This document shows positions 6,431 to 7,367 of a stretch of DNA of 7,367 nucleotides, in pieces. Each line of letters begins with the position of its first letter. The first letter of the stretch is position 1. This stretch comes from Hyphomicrobiales bacterium. GTDB taxonomy: Bacteria; Pseudomonadota; Alphaproteobacteria; Rhizobiales; GCA-2746425. Position numbers and translations under genes: made by a program. The stretch spans positions 8,030-15,396 of the forward strand of contig NVXB01000057.1 of NCBI GenBank assembly GCA_002746425.1, given 5' to 3'. Under the pieces are notes generated by a model that saw only the letters and a list, made by a program, of their open reading frames with translations, made no database searches and had not been told where the DNA came from.

Positions 6431-6516
6431 TGTTATACTGATTATCACCACAAGAGCATTATACCCCATTCACAGGACTATCTTTCAAAAAGATTGAGCT
6501 GAAAAACTGTATGAAT

Positions 6517-6525
6517 TGTGGATGA
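6517..6525 (-). promoter_or_regulatory. DnaA-box-like site TCATCCACA (box 4)
   Basis: Read on the minus strand it matches TTATCCACA in 8 of 9 bases, once more with the single deviation at position 2. It is the closest of the four to the AT-rich tract, about 25 bases to its left. Confidence 0.5.
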
Positions 6526-6550
6526 AATTTGATGCCCGCTAATCACAGAC

Positions 6551-6600
6551 TAATAAAAGAAATAGCTTAATTAAGAATCTTTTAATTATTTATTTAGAAA
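6551..6600. other. AT-rich tract, candidate DNA unwinding element
   Basis: Only 6 of these 50 bases are G or C, the most AT-rich stretch in the window. It sits beside DnaA-like box 4 and includes the CtrA site. Origins commonly have such a tract next to DnaA boxes, where strands first open. It could alternatively just be the AT-rich upstream part of the hemE promoter. Confidence 0.5.
6571..6585. promoter_or_regulatory. Perfect CtrA full binding site with embedded GANTC methylation site
   Basis: TTAA at 6571-6574, a 7-base spacer and TTAA at 6582-6585 match the alphaproteobacterial CtrA consensus exactly. The spacer starts with GAATC (6575-6579), a target of the CcrM adenine methylase, and it is the only GANTC I found in the intergenic region. 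Another TTAA abuts it on the left (6567-6570), and TTTA at 6593-6596 continues the 11-base spacing. In Caulobacter, CtrA bound in the origin blocks replication initiation and represses the strong hemE promoter; a similar role is inferred here. Confidence 0.65.
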
Positions 6601-6719
6601 ACGCGTTCAGGCGTATTTGCCCTGTGTGTTCGCCTTTGCGTGTTATAGCTTTACCATGATCGTTGAAGCTGTCACAGCAACACCGATTGATGGTTTTAGC
6701 ATTGAAGCGGTAGCAATTG

Positions 6720-7367
6720 ATGACACGCAGATTATTAGATCTTTTGAATTCAAAACCGGACACCAACGGATCTTGGCCACCGCCATTGTGGATGATGCGT
6801 CAAGCCGGGCGCTATTTGCCGGAATACCGCGAAGTGCGCCGTGATGCAGGTTCCTTTTTGGATCTGTGCTATTCCCCGAAAATGGCAACAGAAGTTACCT
6901 TGCAGCCTATTCGCCGGTTTGGTTTTGATGCAGCTATTTTGTTTTCAGATATTTTGGTTATTCCTGATGCGCTGGGACGATCGGTTAGATTTGAAACTGG
7001 CGTTGGCCCAAGGCTTGATCCCATTACGCCAACTGAAATCAGTGGTTTGTCATCAACCGGCGTGATCAATCATCTTCAGCCGGTTTTGGAAGCTGTTTCG
7101 AAAATCCGGCATGAATTACCAGATGAAACCACATTGTTGGGCTTTTGCGGCGCGCCTTGGACGGTAGCAACCTACATGGTGGCGGGCAAAGGCACGCCCG
7201 ATCAAGCACCCACAAGGTTGTTTGCTCATCAGCACAGAGAGGCGTTTTTGGGGCTGATTGATGTTTTGACAGAGGCGTCGATTGATTATCTCAATGCTCA
7301 AATTAATGCTGGAGCAGATGCAGTTCAGGTTTTCGACAGTTGGTCCGGGATACTTGGCGAGCAGGAT
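6720..7367 (+). CDS. hemE: Uroporphyrinogen decarboxylase (N-terminal part, cut by window edge)
   Basis: HemE decarboxylates the four acetate side chains of uroporphyrinogen III to give coproporphyrinogen III in haem synthesis, in the cytosol. The first 216 codons of about 340 are present. The ATG at 6720 is nearly forced, because an in-frame TAG lies at 6711-6713 with only CAA and TTG between. Both family signatures are present: PLWMMRQAGR at 22-31, continuing YLPEYREVRRDAGS to 45, and GFCGAPWT at 141-148. Active-site residues visible include R28, FSDIL with D77 at 75-79, Y152 and FDSW at 205-208. The ribosome-binding site is weak. It is transcribed away from ppsR across the probable origin, and the CtrA box lies about 135 bases upstream of the start, consistent with cell-cycle control of its promoter. 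Confidence 0.97.
   Translation, partial: MTRRLLDLLNSKPDTNGSWPPPLWMMRQAGRYLPEYREVRRDAGSFLDLCYSPKMATEVTLQPIRRFGFDAAILFSDILVIPDALGRSVRFETGVGPRLDPITPTEISGLSSTGVINHLQPVLEAVSKIRHELPDETTLLGFCGAPWTVATYMVAGKGTPDQAPTRLFAHQHREAFLGLIDVLTEASIDYLNAQINAGADAVQVFDSWSGILGEQD

Larger units (their letters stand above)
6173..6719. other. Probable chromosomal replication origin (oriC) in the ppsR-hemE intergenic region
   Basis: This 547-base stretch has no convincing gene, in a window where all other gaps are under 170 bases. It holds four 8-of-9 DnaA-box matches, a very AT-rich tract at 6551-6600, a perfect CtrA box with an inner GAATC, degenerate CtrA pairs and a dense set of inverted repeats at 6236-6314. The hemE/RP001 location is the established site of the Caulobacter origin and a proposed marker in Rickettsia and other alphaproteobacteria. 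No IHF-type site (WATCAA-N4-TTR) was found by eye on either strand. Divergent promoters for ppsR and hemE must also lie here, but no clear -35/-10 pair stands out for either. The part at 6601-6719 looks like plain hemE leader. Confidence 0.75.

Noticed and set aside
6539..6547. Further DnaA boxes with 7 of 9 matches (CTAATCACA here; also at 6261-6269, 6442-6450 and 6466-6474)
   Set aside because: Two mismatches are too common by chance in AT-rich DNA to call as sites.
6173..6656. IHF binding site in the origin
   Set aside because: I looked for WATCAA-N4-TTR on both strands; the TTGAT-containing spots fail at the outer TTR/YAA part.
6617..6844. 75-codon frame upstream of and overlapping hemE as a separate gene
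   Set aside because: Most of it overlaps the certain hemE N-terminus in another phase, no family resemblance or good ribosome-binding site is visible; kept only as a leader question.
1..7367. Mobile elements, CRISPR arrays, tRNA or rRNA genes, or a new defence system
   Set aside because: No transposase or integrase frame, no regularly spaced repeats, no cloverleaf; every long frame is explained by a known core gene or the RND pump.

Overview
The window comes from an alphaproteobacterium. The evidence is the gene order hemE / intergenic space / ppsR-maf-aroE-coaE-dnaQ, a perfect CtrA-type box (TTAA-N7-TTAA) containing a GANTC site, and the encoded protein sequences. Genus cannot be settled from the sequence. 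Base composition looks roughly balanced by eye in the genes and is clearly AT-rich in the large intergenic gap. No tRNA, rRNA, CRISPR array, insertion sequence or phage gene was seen.

Layout from left to right. Positions 1-2338 (minus strand) hold a two-gene RND-type efflux operon. A membrane fusion protein (845-2338) is followed, through a 4-base ATGA overlap, by the inner-membrane RND permease, of which only the first 282 codons lie in the window. Positions 2339-2507 are a short gap with a weak promoter candidate and two small dyads. Positions 2508-6172 (minus strand) are a tightly packed housekeeping operon, transcribed in the order ppsR, maf, aroE, coaE, dnaQ. Its genes overlap by 14, 1 and 8 bases at three junctions and are separated by 19 bases at the fourth. 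Positions 6173-6719 carry no convincing gene. Positions 6720-7367 (plus strand) are the first 216 codons of hemE, running off the right edge.

The 547-base gap between divergent ppsR and hemE is the most notable part. In Caulobacter crescentus the chromosomal replication origin lies next to hemE, and the conserved RP001/hemE cluster (RP001 being, from memory, the ppsR-family protein) has been proposed as a marker of the origin in other alphaproteobacteria. The gap contains four 8-of-9 DnaA-box matches, a 50-base tract that is about 12% G+C, a perfect CtrA full site with an embedded CcrM-type GAATC, several degenerate CtrA half-site pairs, a perfect 9-base inverted repeat and a cluster of GCAAG/CTTGC motifs. 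I read it as the probable chromosomal origin, with the divergent ppsR and hemE promoters inside it.

The housekeeping genes do unrelated core jobs: control of PEP synthase or pyruvate phosphate dikinase, nucleotide house-cleaning, the shikimate pathway, the last step of CoA synthesis, DNA polymerase III proofreading and haem synthesis. Their link is position near the origin, where gene dosage is highest in growing cells. The efflux pump is the accessory part of the window. I found no previously undescribed multi-gene system; the points worth a second look are mainly regulatory and structural.
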